12,770 bases of DNA from positions 1-12,770 of the forward strand of contig JACKHO010000017.1 of assembly GCA_020638955.1 (NCBI GenBank). The letters run 5' to 3'. This document shows, piece by piece, positions 7,013 to 12,770 of this stretch (position 1 is its first letter; each line of letters starts with the position of its first letter). The notes below the pieces were generated by a model. That model saw nothing but the letters and a program-made list of their open reading frames with translations, did no database searches and was not told where the DNA came from. The stretch comes from Planctomycetaceae bacterium (GTDB lineage: Bacteria; Planctomycetota; Planctomycetia; Planctomycetales; Planctomycetaceae). The position numbers were made by a program, and so were the translations under genes.

Positions 7013-8224
7013 TCAGTAAGTCAGAGACAGTCGATAAATATACGGATTCGCCAACAGGGCAGATCCGGTCGTGTCGTCCGCCAGTGCGGTGCGGGTTGCC
7101 ATCACCGTAGGCTGGACAGTCATTTCAAGTGAGGAATTATTCTTTCGTACGTGCAGAACTCGGACGGCGACCAGTCGCTGAACAACGGCATGGGTCCGAC
7201 CGCTTTCCAGTCCGCGACCAGTCGAACGATACAGCACGACAATTCGGGTTTTACCCAGCATGTCGCCGAGAGCATCGACCGACGCTCCTTCAATGTGTTC
7301 CAGGCTTGGCAGTGAAATGGGGCCTTTGTCGAGACGGAATTCACTGCCGTACTTCTGCAGGTCTTGCCAGCGCCATCCCTGTTTGATTTGGCGCACGAGT
7401 TCCTGAGTTCTCAGATGTGTACCGACATCGACAAGTTGCACGTTGCCACGTTTTTCTTCTTCCTCTTCGTTACCGGGAAGTGTGCTGTGCAACACGATTT
7501 CGGGGATTCCATCTGAGCCCAATTCGACCTTGTTTTCTTCGTAGTTGTACTTGTAGTTGTCTTGCCCCTGGCGGCCATCAATTTGAACGGCCCAGGTGTC
7601 CGTGCGGCGAGGGTCAGAGTGGATTTCGAGAATCCCGAGAGGCATGGCGGGTGCCGGTGCATCATCCAAAGGACGAATGCCCACGACTCGATTGTTTACC
7701 GTCGCTTCCGACCGGGCCACAATATTGGCCGTGTCGTGTCCTGTTAGATGTGGAAAGAACAGCGAGACGGGGTTTCCATGTCGGCGGTCACAGTGAGCCA
7801 ACACGACGACGGAACTGGGAGCCGAGTCGGTTTCCAGAAATACGGGTTCGCCACCTTTGTCCGTGACGACAACGCGACCGATGGCGACATCAGTCCCCGG
7901 TGTCGGATTAATGATGATGGGCTTTCCGGTCGCCGTATTGTGACCAGCGATGTTGGCAGCCTGCTGACGAACGCGTGCTGCAATGGCCTCGAAATTGGCT
8001 GAGGGAGTCAGCAGTTCATCGCACACCATTTCATTTGCGGCAGCAAGTGCCGCCGCATCGCAGCCGTGCTGCAATTCCAGGGATGCAGTTTCCAGCCAGA
8101 GCGAATCCAGAACGAGTGCGAGACACGTACCAACGACAATAATCGCAATGGCCACAGCCGGGACAAGACTGCCCCGACGCGTGTGGCGCAATGTGCGATC
8201 GAATTGTCGCTTGAGTACTTTCAC
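7013..8224 (-). CDS. tadG: TadG-like Tad pilus-associated protein
   Basis: A 403-residue protein whose N-terminus matches TadG-type (Flp pilus-assembly) proteins. After the basic stretch RHTRR, GSL (18-20) leads into a membrane segment (about 20-39), then the ELQHGCDAAALAAANEM motif (50-66), close to the elQ..aDaAALAaA pattern of the family. The rest is predicted periplasmic or surface exposed, with no domain I can name. It carries an acidic run EEEEEK (253-258) and a Tyr/Asn-rich patch around 223-231. Start is GTG at 8224-8222, preceded by AGGGA about 9 nt upstream. The Gly-Ser-Leu before the membrane segment resembles a prepilin cleavage site, but there is no Glu at position +5. The gene lies between cpaB and cpaF, where many tad loci keep the secretin and TadZ genes. 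Confidence 0.8.
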   Translation of the reverse strand: MKVLKRQFDRTLRHTRRGSLVPAVAIAIIVVGTCLALVLDSLWLETASLELQHGCDAAALAAANEMVCDELLTPSANFEAIAARVRQQAANIAGHNTATGKPIIINPTPGTDVAIGRVVVTDKGGEPVFLETDSAPSSVVVLAHCDRRHGNPVSLFFPHLTGHDTANIVARSEATVNNRVVGIRPLDDAPAPAMPLGILEIHSDPRRTDTWAVQIDGRQGQDNYKYNYEENKVELGSDGIPEIVLHSTLPGNEEEEEKRGNVQLVDVGTHLRTQELVRQIKQGWRWQDLQKYGSEFRLDKGPISLPSLEHIEGASVDALGDMLGKTRIVVLYRSTGRGLESGRTHAVVQRLVAVRVLHVRKNNSSLEMTVQPTVMATRTALADDTTGSALLANPYIYRLSLTY

Positions 8225-8260
8225 GTTTTGAATTCCCTGCCGCTGGATGGATGAGTGTGA

Positions 8261-9319
8261 CTAGCGAGTTGCTTCGTTTGCCGAGCGAGGAGGTGCTCCC
8301 GCTCCGCCGTTGCCTGAGGGCACAGAGTAGTACCCACCATAGTTACCGCCGTAGTCACCACCCCAACCGCTGTTTTCGAATCCGGGTGCTGCCGGCGCGC
8401 GGCCAACGCCTCCACCGTATCCATAGCCGCCGTAACCACCGCCGTAGCCGTATCCGCCATACCCGTAGGGATTGTTGAGGCGGTTGTAGTCGTAGCGTTC
8501 AATGGCGTAGAGGTCTTCCCGTTTGCCATCGCGGAACAGTTGAGTGCGGCGACCATTCCCTGTGTAGACTTCCGTCACAAAGGCTTTGTCATGCTTTTCC
8601 GGTTCGGGCGGTTTGATGCCAAGGATTTCATCAAGCGTGGCACGATCTTCATCTGACAGTTCCACCAGACCTGTGCCTTTGCCATCGGGCGAGTAAATCA
8701 GGTGCAGTTCCCCTTTGTCTTTCAGCAGCAACAGGATGTTGGCCTGCTCGACGCTTACTTCGAGGCTGACAGCGGCTTCGTCCGCGTTCGTTGCCAAACC
8801 TGGTTGGGCGTTGCCGTTGACCTGCAGCACTTTGACGCCCTTCAGCAGTGACATTGTTGTGCCGCCAGTACGAGCCTCGTCTGGAGTGAAGCTGGGTGTG
8901 AAGTGCACGTCAACAAAACCACCGGGACGTACCATCGGGGCGGGAAGTGTCAGCGTAAGGGCTCGCATACCTGGGGAGACGTCGGGATCTGGCCCTTCAC
9001 CTGCGGGGTAGAGGTCCTCAGTGCTAATTGGCTCGGCTGCTTTGATATCGTTCTTCACGATACGGTTCAGCAGAATGCGATTCGAGCGCGCGATGTCGCG
9101 TGTAATGGTCGACGCACGAGCACGTCCCATCCCGATATGGGCTTCGGTAATGAGCGTTCCCGCTTTCAAATCGGTGAGCGCCATGGGGATGACGTCGATT
9201 TGCTCTTCCGGTTGTTCAACCGTCGCGAAGAGCATTTTCTTTCCGAAGTACATGGCGACCAAAACGGCAATGGCCCCCAGCATCAACATGGTCAGCAGGG
9301 CAGGTGATAAACGTCTCAC
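8261..9319 (-). CDS. cpaB: Flp pilus assembly protein CpaB/RcpC with Gly/Tyr-rich tail
   Basis: A 352-residue periplasmic protein anchored by one membrane segment (about 9-24). A SAF-like domain follows (about 43-106: VIPMALTDLKAGTLITEAHIGM), then the RcpC-type domain (about 116-212: GMRALTLTLPAPM..RPGGFVDVHF, VSLEVSVEQANILLLL). CpaB is thought to stabilise or gate the secretin of the Tad system. Residues 234-280 form a linker. Residues 284-304 are a Gly/Tyr repeat built on YGYGG and GGYGYGGG, and a Gly-rich tail continues to about 345. This tail is not part of the usual family. Start is GTG at 9319-9317, supported by GGAG 7 nt upstream. The gene sits 94 bp after tadE and 36 bp before tadG. 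Confidence 0.9.
   Translation of the reverse strand: MRRLSPALLTMLMLGAIAVLVAMYFGKKMLFATVEQPEEQIDVIPMALTDLKAGTLITEAHIGMGRARASTITRDIARSNRILLNRIVKNDIKAAEPISTEDLYPAGEGPDPDVSPGMRALTLTLPAPMVRPGGFVDVHFTPSFTPDEARTGGTTMSLLKGVKVLQVNGNAQPGLATNADEAAVSLEVSVEQANILLLLKDKGELHLIYSPDGKGTGLVELSDEDRATLDEILGIKPPEPEKHDKAFVTEVYTGNGRRTQLFRDGKREDLYAIERYDYNRLNNPYGYGGYGYGGGYGGYGYGGGVGRAPAAPGFENSGWGGDYGGNYGGYYSVPSGNGGAGAPPRSANEATR
8408..8470 (-). repeat. Gly/Tyr-codon repeat tract in the cpaB tail
   Basis: About 63 bp of imperfect short repeats on the minus strand encode NNPYGYGG-type units ending near residue 304 of CpaB. GGY and TAY codons alternate in imperfect YGYGG, GGYGG and GYGYGGG units. Repetition of this type is prone to slippage and length change between strains. 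Confidence 0.6.
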
Positions 9320-9332
9320 GTTTCAACTCCAG
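9317..9332 (-). promoter_or_regulatory. Ribosome binding site deciding the GTG start of cpaB
   Basis: GGAG on the minus strand lies 7 nt before the GTG at 9319-9317, and no ATG precedes the membrane segment of CpaB, so the GTG start is favoured. Confidence 0.65.
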
Positions 9333-9352
9333 TAAATTCTGTCGGACAACGG

Positions 9353-9366
9353 CACGGACTACCGTG
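9353..9366 (-). repeat. Small inverted repeat in the tadE-cpaB spacer
   Basis: CACGG (9353-9357) and CCGTG (9362-9366) are perfect inverted copies around the tetranucleotide ACTA. In the minus-strand mRNA they could form a 5-bp stem with a 4-nt loop, downstream of the two competing stems described separately. No U-run follows. Confidence 0.4.
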
Positions 9367-9380
9367 GTCAGGTGGTGGTG

Positions 9381-9419
9381 ACGTGAATAAACCTGTTCAC
9401 GTTCAGGCGGGGTTTATTC
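9381..9419 (-). repeat. Two overlapping, mutually exclusive inverted repeats after tadE
   Basis: First pair: ACGTGAA (9381-9387) with TTCACGT (9396-9402), a 7-bp stem around an 8-nt loop. Second pair: GAATAAACC (9385-9393) with GGTTTATTC (9411-9419), a 9-bp stem around 17 nt. The pairs share 9385-9387, so only one can form in a single RNA. On the minus strand, the 5' arm of the second stem contains the tadE stop codon (9416-9414). No U-run follows either stem, so simple intrinsic termination is unlikely. A role in RNA processing, or in coupling cpaB expression to tadE translation, is possible but inferred. Confidence 0.5.
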
Positions 9420-9827
9420 CTTGGTCATATGGGTTTCAGCCACAATCGTTTTTCCTTTCAACGAGTAGCCAATGGCCCACAATAAATCCGGTGACGCATC
9501 GGAAGAGGGAATCTCGACGGTGACGACAATTTCATCACCCGAGTGTTCACCCATCCGCGCATACACTTTGGCATTACTTCGCAGTCTCGGCGTCAGGCTG
9601 CGATGCACGGCAGCAATGACGTCCCCTTCATAAACTCCATGGAGCGTGGCCAGCCGCGCTCCCGCATGGGCTGCGTCTTCGACTTTGCCCTGTGCGAGGA
9701 ACAGAAATGAAAACTCAAACATTCCCATGAGAATGAGCATGAGAATGGGCAACACCAACACGAGTTCCATGGTGAGGGAACCACGTCGCCGGTGACGAGT
9801 TTTCAAATTCTGGTTCTGGGTTTTCAT
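9414..9827 (-). CDS. tadE: TadE-like minor pseudopilin
   Basis: A 137-residue TadE-family pseudopilin. A basic leader (1-15, RHRRR) ends in Gly16, followed by SLTMELVLVLPILML. That puts Glu21 at position +5 after the predicted cleavage at Gly16/Ser17, the classic prepilin peptidase site. The hydrophobic helix runs to about residue 41, then GKVEDAAHAGARLA (about 52-65) and a short polar C-terminus. Such minor pseudopilins are cleaved by the prepilin peptidase encoded just upstream and help pilus assembly or adhesion. The ATG at 9827-9825 starts 17 bp after the peptidase stop. Length is normal for the family. Whether this is TadE or TadF cannot be decided from one copy; the N-terminal pattern fits TadE. 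Confidence 0.85.
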   Translation of the reverse strand: MKTQNQNLKTRHRRRGSLTMELVLVLPILMLILMGMFEFSFLFLAQGKVEDAAHAGARLATLHGVYEGDVIAAVHRSLTPRLRSNAKVYARMGEHSGDEIVVTVEIPSSDASPDLLWAIGYSLKGKTIVAETHMTKE

Positions 9828-9844
9828 GGTGTTAATCCGCCGTC

Positions 9845-10456
9845 CTATTCCGCTGGAGCCGTGACCGGTGCCGACGGAGTATTCGGTTGCGGGATTTCAT
9901 TAATCGTAGGTGCTTTCCACAGCAGGACAGCCCAGGTTGCAATCGCGACGGGAGTCGCGAAGGCCATGAATCGTCGCTTCTGTTTGTCGTCGACCGATTC
10001 CGCCTTCGGTTTCGCACCAGAGGGGGTCTTACCGGTTCCGACATACTGACTCTTTGTGTTCCGGAACCCTTTGGTCACGACGCTGAAGAGCACAACGCCC
10101 ACGGTTCCGAGAATGACCGCACAAATGCTGACGAACAGCACATAGAGCGTCAGACGAAAGCCAAGCCAAATGCTCAACGCGCCCATCAGTTTGACGTCAC
10201 CAGCACCGCCGCTGCCGACAAACCACAGGACGAACAGAATGCCGAAGCCAACAACAAAACCGAGTACGCCATCCAGCAGGTGTTCCCAACCGAACATGAA
10301 CGACACGGCAATTTGATATACCAATCCCAGTCCCAGCATCGGGAGCGTCAGGAAGTTGGGAATGCGTCGGGTACGCGTATCCCACACTGCCGCCGCGGCC
10401 GTGAAAATTCCGGTCGCAGCAATCATGATCAGCGTGGCAGGATGAAGTGAGAACAT
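9845..10456 (-). CDS. cpaA: Tad/Flp prepilin peptidase (family A24, CpaA/TadV)
   Basis: A 203-residue membrane aspartic peptidase that removes leader peptides from Flp prepilin and TadE/F-type pseudopilins. The two catalytic aspartates are visible: Asp26 in VWDTRTRRIPNFLTLP and Asp87 in the GxGD motif GGAGDVKLMGA (83-93). The C-terminal helix FATPVAIATWAVLLW (166-180) matches the last conserved segment. It lacks the N-terminal methyltransferase domain of type IVa peptidases, as is normal for TadV/CpaA. A Lys/Ser-rich loop (about 129-162) separates the last two hydrophobic segments, and a short Pro-rich tail (189-203) ends the protein. It is the first gene of the Tad operon. The ATG at 10456-10454 is the first start in frame, with CCGGA about 5 nt upstream. 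Confidence 0.92.
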   Translation of the reverse strand: MFSLHPATLIMIAATGIFTAAAAVWDTRTRRIPNFLTLPMLGLGLVYQIAVSFMFGWEHLLDGVLGFVVGFGILFVLWFVGSGGAGDVKLMGALSIWLGFRLTLYVLFVSICAVILGTVGVVLFSVVTKGFRNTKSQYVGTGKTPSGAKPKAESVDDKQKRRFMAFATPVAIATWAVLLWKAPTINEIPQPNTPSAPVTAPAE

Positions 10457-10799
10457 CGTGTCCGGTTTCGGTTGATGTACAAATACCTTGGCGGAAGCGC
10501 GTTGCCAGAGACACGCACTTTCTCCATCTTATGTTGCAACCCTACCACACGTTTCCAAAAAGATTCCCCGAACCAGTAAACTGACCCGACATTCCCCAAC
10601 CGCACTTCCGGAAATGTCGGTTGAGAGTCCGGATTTGGCGATTAGGGGATGTTTAGGTTTCGCAACACTGCTCAATTGTCTTTACGCTGCTGTGGTGAAA
10701 GTGCAACGCCGTGTGCGAGCTTCACGGACTGATTGTGATGTTTGGAGCGATTGTTTCGACGGGAAAGACTCGTCGCAGACGCTGATGAAAGAAACGACT
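10457..10799. other. Divergent intergenic region between the Tad operon and the sulfatase gene
   Basis: 343 bp that must hold promoters for both directions. I could not find a well-matched -35/-10 pair in either direction. An inverted repeat is present at 10586-10620. An open frame on the plus strand from 10488 joins the sulfatase frame, but its translation resembles no known N-terminus, so I treat it as non-coding. Confidence 0.6.
10586..10620. repeat. Inverted repeat with nested TTCCGGAA palindrome in the divergent region
   Basis: CCGACATT (10586-10593) and AATGTCGG (10613-10620) are perfect inverted copies of 8 bp around a 19-bp centre. With one bulged A, the pairing extends by CC/GG. The 8-bp palindrome TTCCGGAA (10606-10613) is nested at the right arm. 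The site lies between divergent genes, where an operator would be expected. No U- or A-run flanks it, so it is unlikely to be a terminator. Confidence 0.45.
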
Positions 10800-12227
10800 A
10801 TGAGCCGATGGAATTCAGTCTTGCTGCTGCTGATTGCAGCCGTCTACGCACCTACCGTTGTAAGGGCAGCGGAATCGTCGCGTCCAAATATTGTGCTGAT
10901 TCTCATTGACGACCTCGGTTGGCCGCACCTGAGTTGCTACGGCTCTGAATACTACGAGTCTCCCGCGATCGATGCCGTCGCCCTTGAGGGATGTCGATTC
11001 ACCGACTTTTACGCGGCTGGTGCCGTCTGCTCACCGACCCGGGCCAGCATCCAGAGCGGCCAGTACCAAGTGCGTCATGGAATCACCGATTTCATTCCGG
11101 GGCATCCCCATCCGTTCGCCAAACTGACCGTCCCGAAAGTGAGCGGTGAACTGCCGCTTGAAGTAGAGACGCTTGCCGAAGCATTGAAGAGACAGGGATA
11201 CACCTCTGGCTACTTTGGAAAGTGGCACCTCGGTGGTGTGGAGTTCGAACCAGACAAACAAGGCTACGACGAGTCCCTCGTGACCAAGGGACGCCATTTC
11301 GGATTCCAGACCAGTCCTCCGAAAACCATTGATGAAGCGACTTACCTCGCCGACTACCTCACTGATCAAACGGTCGATTTCATCAAGCGAAACCGCAATC
11401 AGCCATTCTTCGTACAGCTCTCACATTTTGCCGTACACATTCCGCTGGAAGCAAAAAAAGAGGCCATTGCCTACTTCAAAGAGAAACCGAAACCCGAGGA
11501 CATGGTTTCGCATCCCACGTATGCGGCCATGGTCAAACACGTTGACGAAAGTGTCTCGCGAGTGACTGCCACGCTTCGCGAGTTGAACTTGCATGAGAAC
11601 ACCTTGCTCGTCATTACGTCCGACAATGGTGGCTTGCGGCGTTCAGCCAATGGTGGTGCCGAGGTGTCTGAAAACACGCCGCTACGAAACGAAAAAGGAA
11701 GTCTCTATGAAGGTGGGATTCGGGTGCCGCTCATCATCCGCTGGCCCCAAGTCATTCCCTCAGGCGCCGTTTGTGCCGAACCGGTCATCAGCGTCGATTT
11801 CTGGCCCACCTTCTTCGAGGTTGCTGGCGGCGATTTGCAGTCGGTCAATCATCCCGTCGACGGCGTGAGCCTGCAGCCGGTCTTCAAGGACCCACATACA
11901 AATCTCGGACGGGAGGCCATATTCTTCCACTACCCTCACTATCATCACAGCACCCCAGCGAGTGCTGTCCGAGCCGGTGACTGGAAGCTTCTGGAGTTCC
12001 TGGAAGATGGACACATCGAACTCTACAACTTGAAAAATGATTTGAGTGAAAACAACAATCTTGCAGAAAATCAGGTCGAAGTCGCAAATCGACTCAAGCG
12101 TCAGCTTGCGGACTGGCGCGACGAAATTGGAGCGGCCATGCCGACTCCAAACCCCAATTACAATCCGGAGCAGGCCGAAGATATTGTCCGGCCAAATCGA
12201 CTTAAGCCGCGAGTTAATCGGCAGTAA
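10800..12227 (+). CDS. Secreted family-S1 (arylsulfatase-type) sulfatase
   Basis: A 475-residue type I sulfatase that hydrolyses sulfate esters outside the cytoplasm; the substrate (probably a sulfated carbohydrate) is not determined. Residues 1-23 form a signal peptide ending VRA|AE. The formylglycine motif is CSPTRA (Cys77, Pro79, Arg81), which must be modified by a maturase. Metal-ligand motifs are IDDLGW (Asp37, Asp38) and SDNGG (Asp275, Asn276). Active-site motifs GKWHLGG (Lys141, His143), HFAVHIPLEAK (His209, His213) and NEKGSLYEGGIRVP (Lys299) are intact. The C-terminal subdomain contains the usual GDWKLLEF..ELYNLKND segment (393-414). The ATG at 10800-10802 is preferred: it is followed by an ideal signal peptide and preceded by GAAAGAAA 5 nt upstream. 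An ATG at 10785 is a possible alternative adding five residues. The gene is divergent from the Tad operon, so a functional link is not implied. Confidence 0.93.
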   Translation: MSRWNSVLLLLIAAVYAPTVVRAAESSRPNIVLILIDDLGWPHLSCYGSEYYESPAIDAVALEGCRFTDFYAAGAVCSPTRASIQSGQYQVRHGITDFIPGHPHPFAKLTVPKVSGELPLEVETLAEALKRQGYTSGYFGKWHLGGVEFEPDKQGYDESLVTKGRHFGFQTSPPKTIDEATYLADYLTDQTVDFIKRNRNQPFFVQLSHFAVHIPLEAKKEAIAYFKEKPKPEDMVSHPTYAAMVKHVDESVSRVTATLRELNLHENTLLVITSDNGGLRRSANGGAEVSENTPLRNEKGSLYEGGIRVPLIIRWPQVIPSGAVCAEPVISVDFWPTFFEVAGGDLQSVNHPVDGVSLQPVFKDPHTNLGREAIFFHYPHYHHSTPASAVRAGDWKLLEFLEDGHIELYNLKNDLSENNNLAENQVEVANRLKRQLADWRDEIGAAMPTPNPNYNPEQAEDIVRPNRLKPRVNRQ

Positions 12228-12501
12228 AACCGGAACATCCACGCCGCCCGAAACGGTGCCCGCGTTTCTTCCCGGAAGCCACGACATTCTTTCTTGACGT
12301 TCTGCAATCAGTGCCGATCCCACAGTGCAAGGGATTGTGATCTTGGGGACTTAGCGAAGTTATTCGTCTCATAACGGTGAACTTCCAATTCTAAGGATGG
12401 AATCACCCCGACCGATTCTTCCAATTCATCCTGTCGCACTGCGTTTGACGAAAACTCAGTGTGTCCGGAATCCTGCAGAATACGCCGGGAAAGATCTGTC
12501 C
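12228..12501. other. Intergenic region between sulfatase and the right-edge gene
   Basis: 274 bp without a supported gene. A weak hairpin candidate lies at 12250-12268 and another 5-bp dyad (GTTAT/ATAAC, 12359-12375) further on. TTGACG near 12445 could be a -35 box, but no matching -10 box follows at the right distance. Confidence 0.55.
12250..12270 (+). terminator. Weak terminator-like hairpin after the sulfatase gene
   Basis: GAAACG (12250-12255) and CGTTTC (12263-12268) form a possible 6-bp stem around a 7-nt loop, 22 bp after the sulfatase stop. It is followed by TT and then Cs, not a real U-run, so termination activity is doubtful. Confidence 0.25.
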
Positions 12502-12770
12502 ATGCCTCGGAAAGCCGTTTGGCCGTTAATCTTTTGTTTCGCCCTCGTTCTCGCGAGCAGTCCAGTTTCTGCTCAGCTCAGAACGTTTCGGCGGCCAGGT
12601 ACTCCCACGCGCCCTCAGCCACCGTTTGGCGCGGCTCGGGAAGAGCAGCAGCAACAGGCTGAGCCGTTCACATTCCAGGGCGCGCTGCCACCAGCACCGA
12701 AAGTTCCTGGCGTCGCACTTCGTCCCGGCACAGCACCTGCCGAAGATTTGGACGAACTCGTCAATCAGGC
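12502..12770 (+). CDS. Secreted Pro/Gln-rich protein, N-terminal part (truncated by window edge)
   Basis: An open frame of 89 complete codons that runs off the right edge without a stop. The start ATG at 12502-12504 follows GGGAAAGA, ending 9 nt upstream. Residues 1-25 are a clear signal peptide: basic MPRK, a hydrophobic core (PLIFCFALVLASS) and the cleavage site VSA|QL. The mature part begins with a Pro/Arg-rich stretch (FRRPGTPTRPQPPFG), then EEQQQQ and a Pro/Ala/Gly-rich region before an acidic DLDELVNQ. No family can be recognised from this portion. It could be a secreted structural or envelope protein, or the low-complexity leader of a larger one. The gene is on the same strand as the sulfatase but separated by 274 bp. 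Confidence 0.7.
   Translation, partial: MPRKAVWPLIFCFALVLASSPVSAQLRTFRRPGTPTRPQPPFGAAREEQQQQAEPFTFQGALPPAPKVPGVALRPGTAPAEDLDELVNQ

Noticed and set aside
6524..7132. 202-codon plus-strand open frame opposite cpaF
   Set aside because: Arg-rich low-quality translation, antisense to a well-supported ATPase; a shadow frame.
10530..10560. Possible sigma-54 promoter (TGG..TTGC) upstream of the Tad operon on the minus strand
   Set aside because: The GG and GC elements are 7 bp apart instead of the required 10, so it does not fit sigma-54.
10488..10799. 104-codon open frame joined to the sulfatase frame on the plus strand
   Set aside because: It continues in frame into the sulfatase, but its translation has no recognisable domain and would put the clear signal peptide in the middle of the protein. 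The ATG at 10800 gives a normal secreted sulfatase.
11760..12323. 187-codon minus-strand open frame opposite the sulfatase
   Set aside because: Antisense to the conserved sulfatase C-terminus, with no domain of its own.

Overview
The window looks like part of a Planctomycetota chromosome, with moderate GC. The support is circumstantial: a secreted family-S1 sulfatase, a Tad (tight adherence) pilus operon with GTG starts and few strong Shine-Dalgarno sites, a two-domain PIN-PhoH protein, and FabI next to an ABC-2 permease. The genus cannot be told from the sequence alone.

Most of the window (1-10456) is read from the minus strand. In transcription order it begins with seven Tad genes: prepilin peptidase (cpaA/tadV, 10456-9845), TadE-like pseudopilin (9827-9414), CpaB/RcpC (9319-8261), TadG-like protein (8224-7013), the CpaF/TadA ATPase (6956-5649), TadB (5591-4743) and TadC (4689-3547). 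Gaps are 17-94 bp, so they are probably one operon. They supply a pseudopilin-processing peptidase, minor pseudopilins, a periplasmic CpaB, the motor ATPase and its two inner-membrane platform proteins. No major Flp pilin, secretin (CpaC/RcpA) or TadZ/CpaE is present between 3547 and 10456, so those parts must come from elsewhere.

Further along the same strand are a PIN-PhoH ATPase (3423-2086, GTG start, its own likely promoter), a tandem-duplicated ABC-2 permease (1981-281), and the first 86 codons of enoyl-ACP reductase FabI (260 to the left edge, truncated by the window).

On the plus strand, a 343-bp intergenic region separates the Tad operon from a divergent secreted sulfatase (10800-12227). 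After a 274-bp gap comes the start of an unrecognised secreted, proline- and glutamine-rich protein (12502 to the right edge).

The points most worth a second look are two mutually exclusive RNA hairpins in the tadE-cpaB spacer, a Gly/Tyr-repeat tail on CpaB, a Pro/Ala-rich linker in TadC, the incomplete gene set of the Tad operon, and an inverted repeat placed between the -35 and -10 boxes of the phoH promoter. I did not see a clearly new biological system. There are no rRNA or tRNA genes, CRISPR arrays or insertion sequences that I can recognise.
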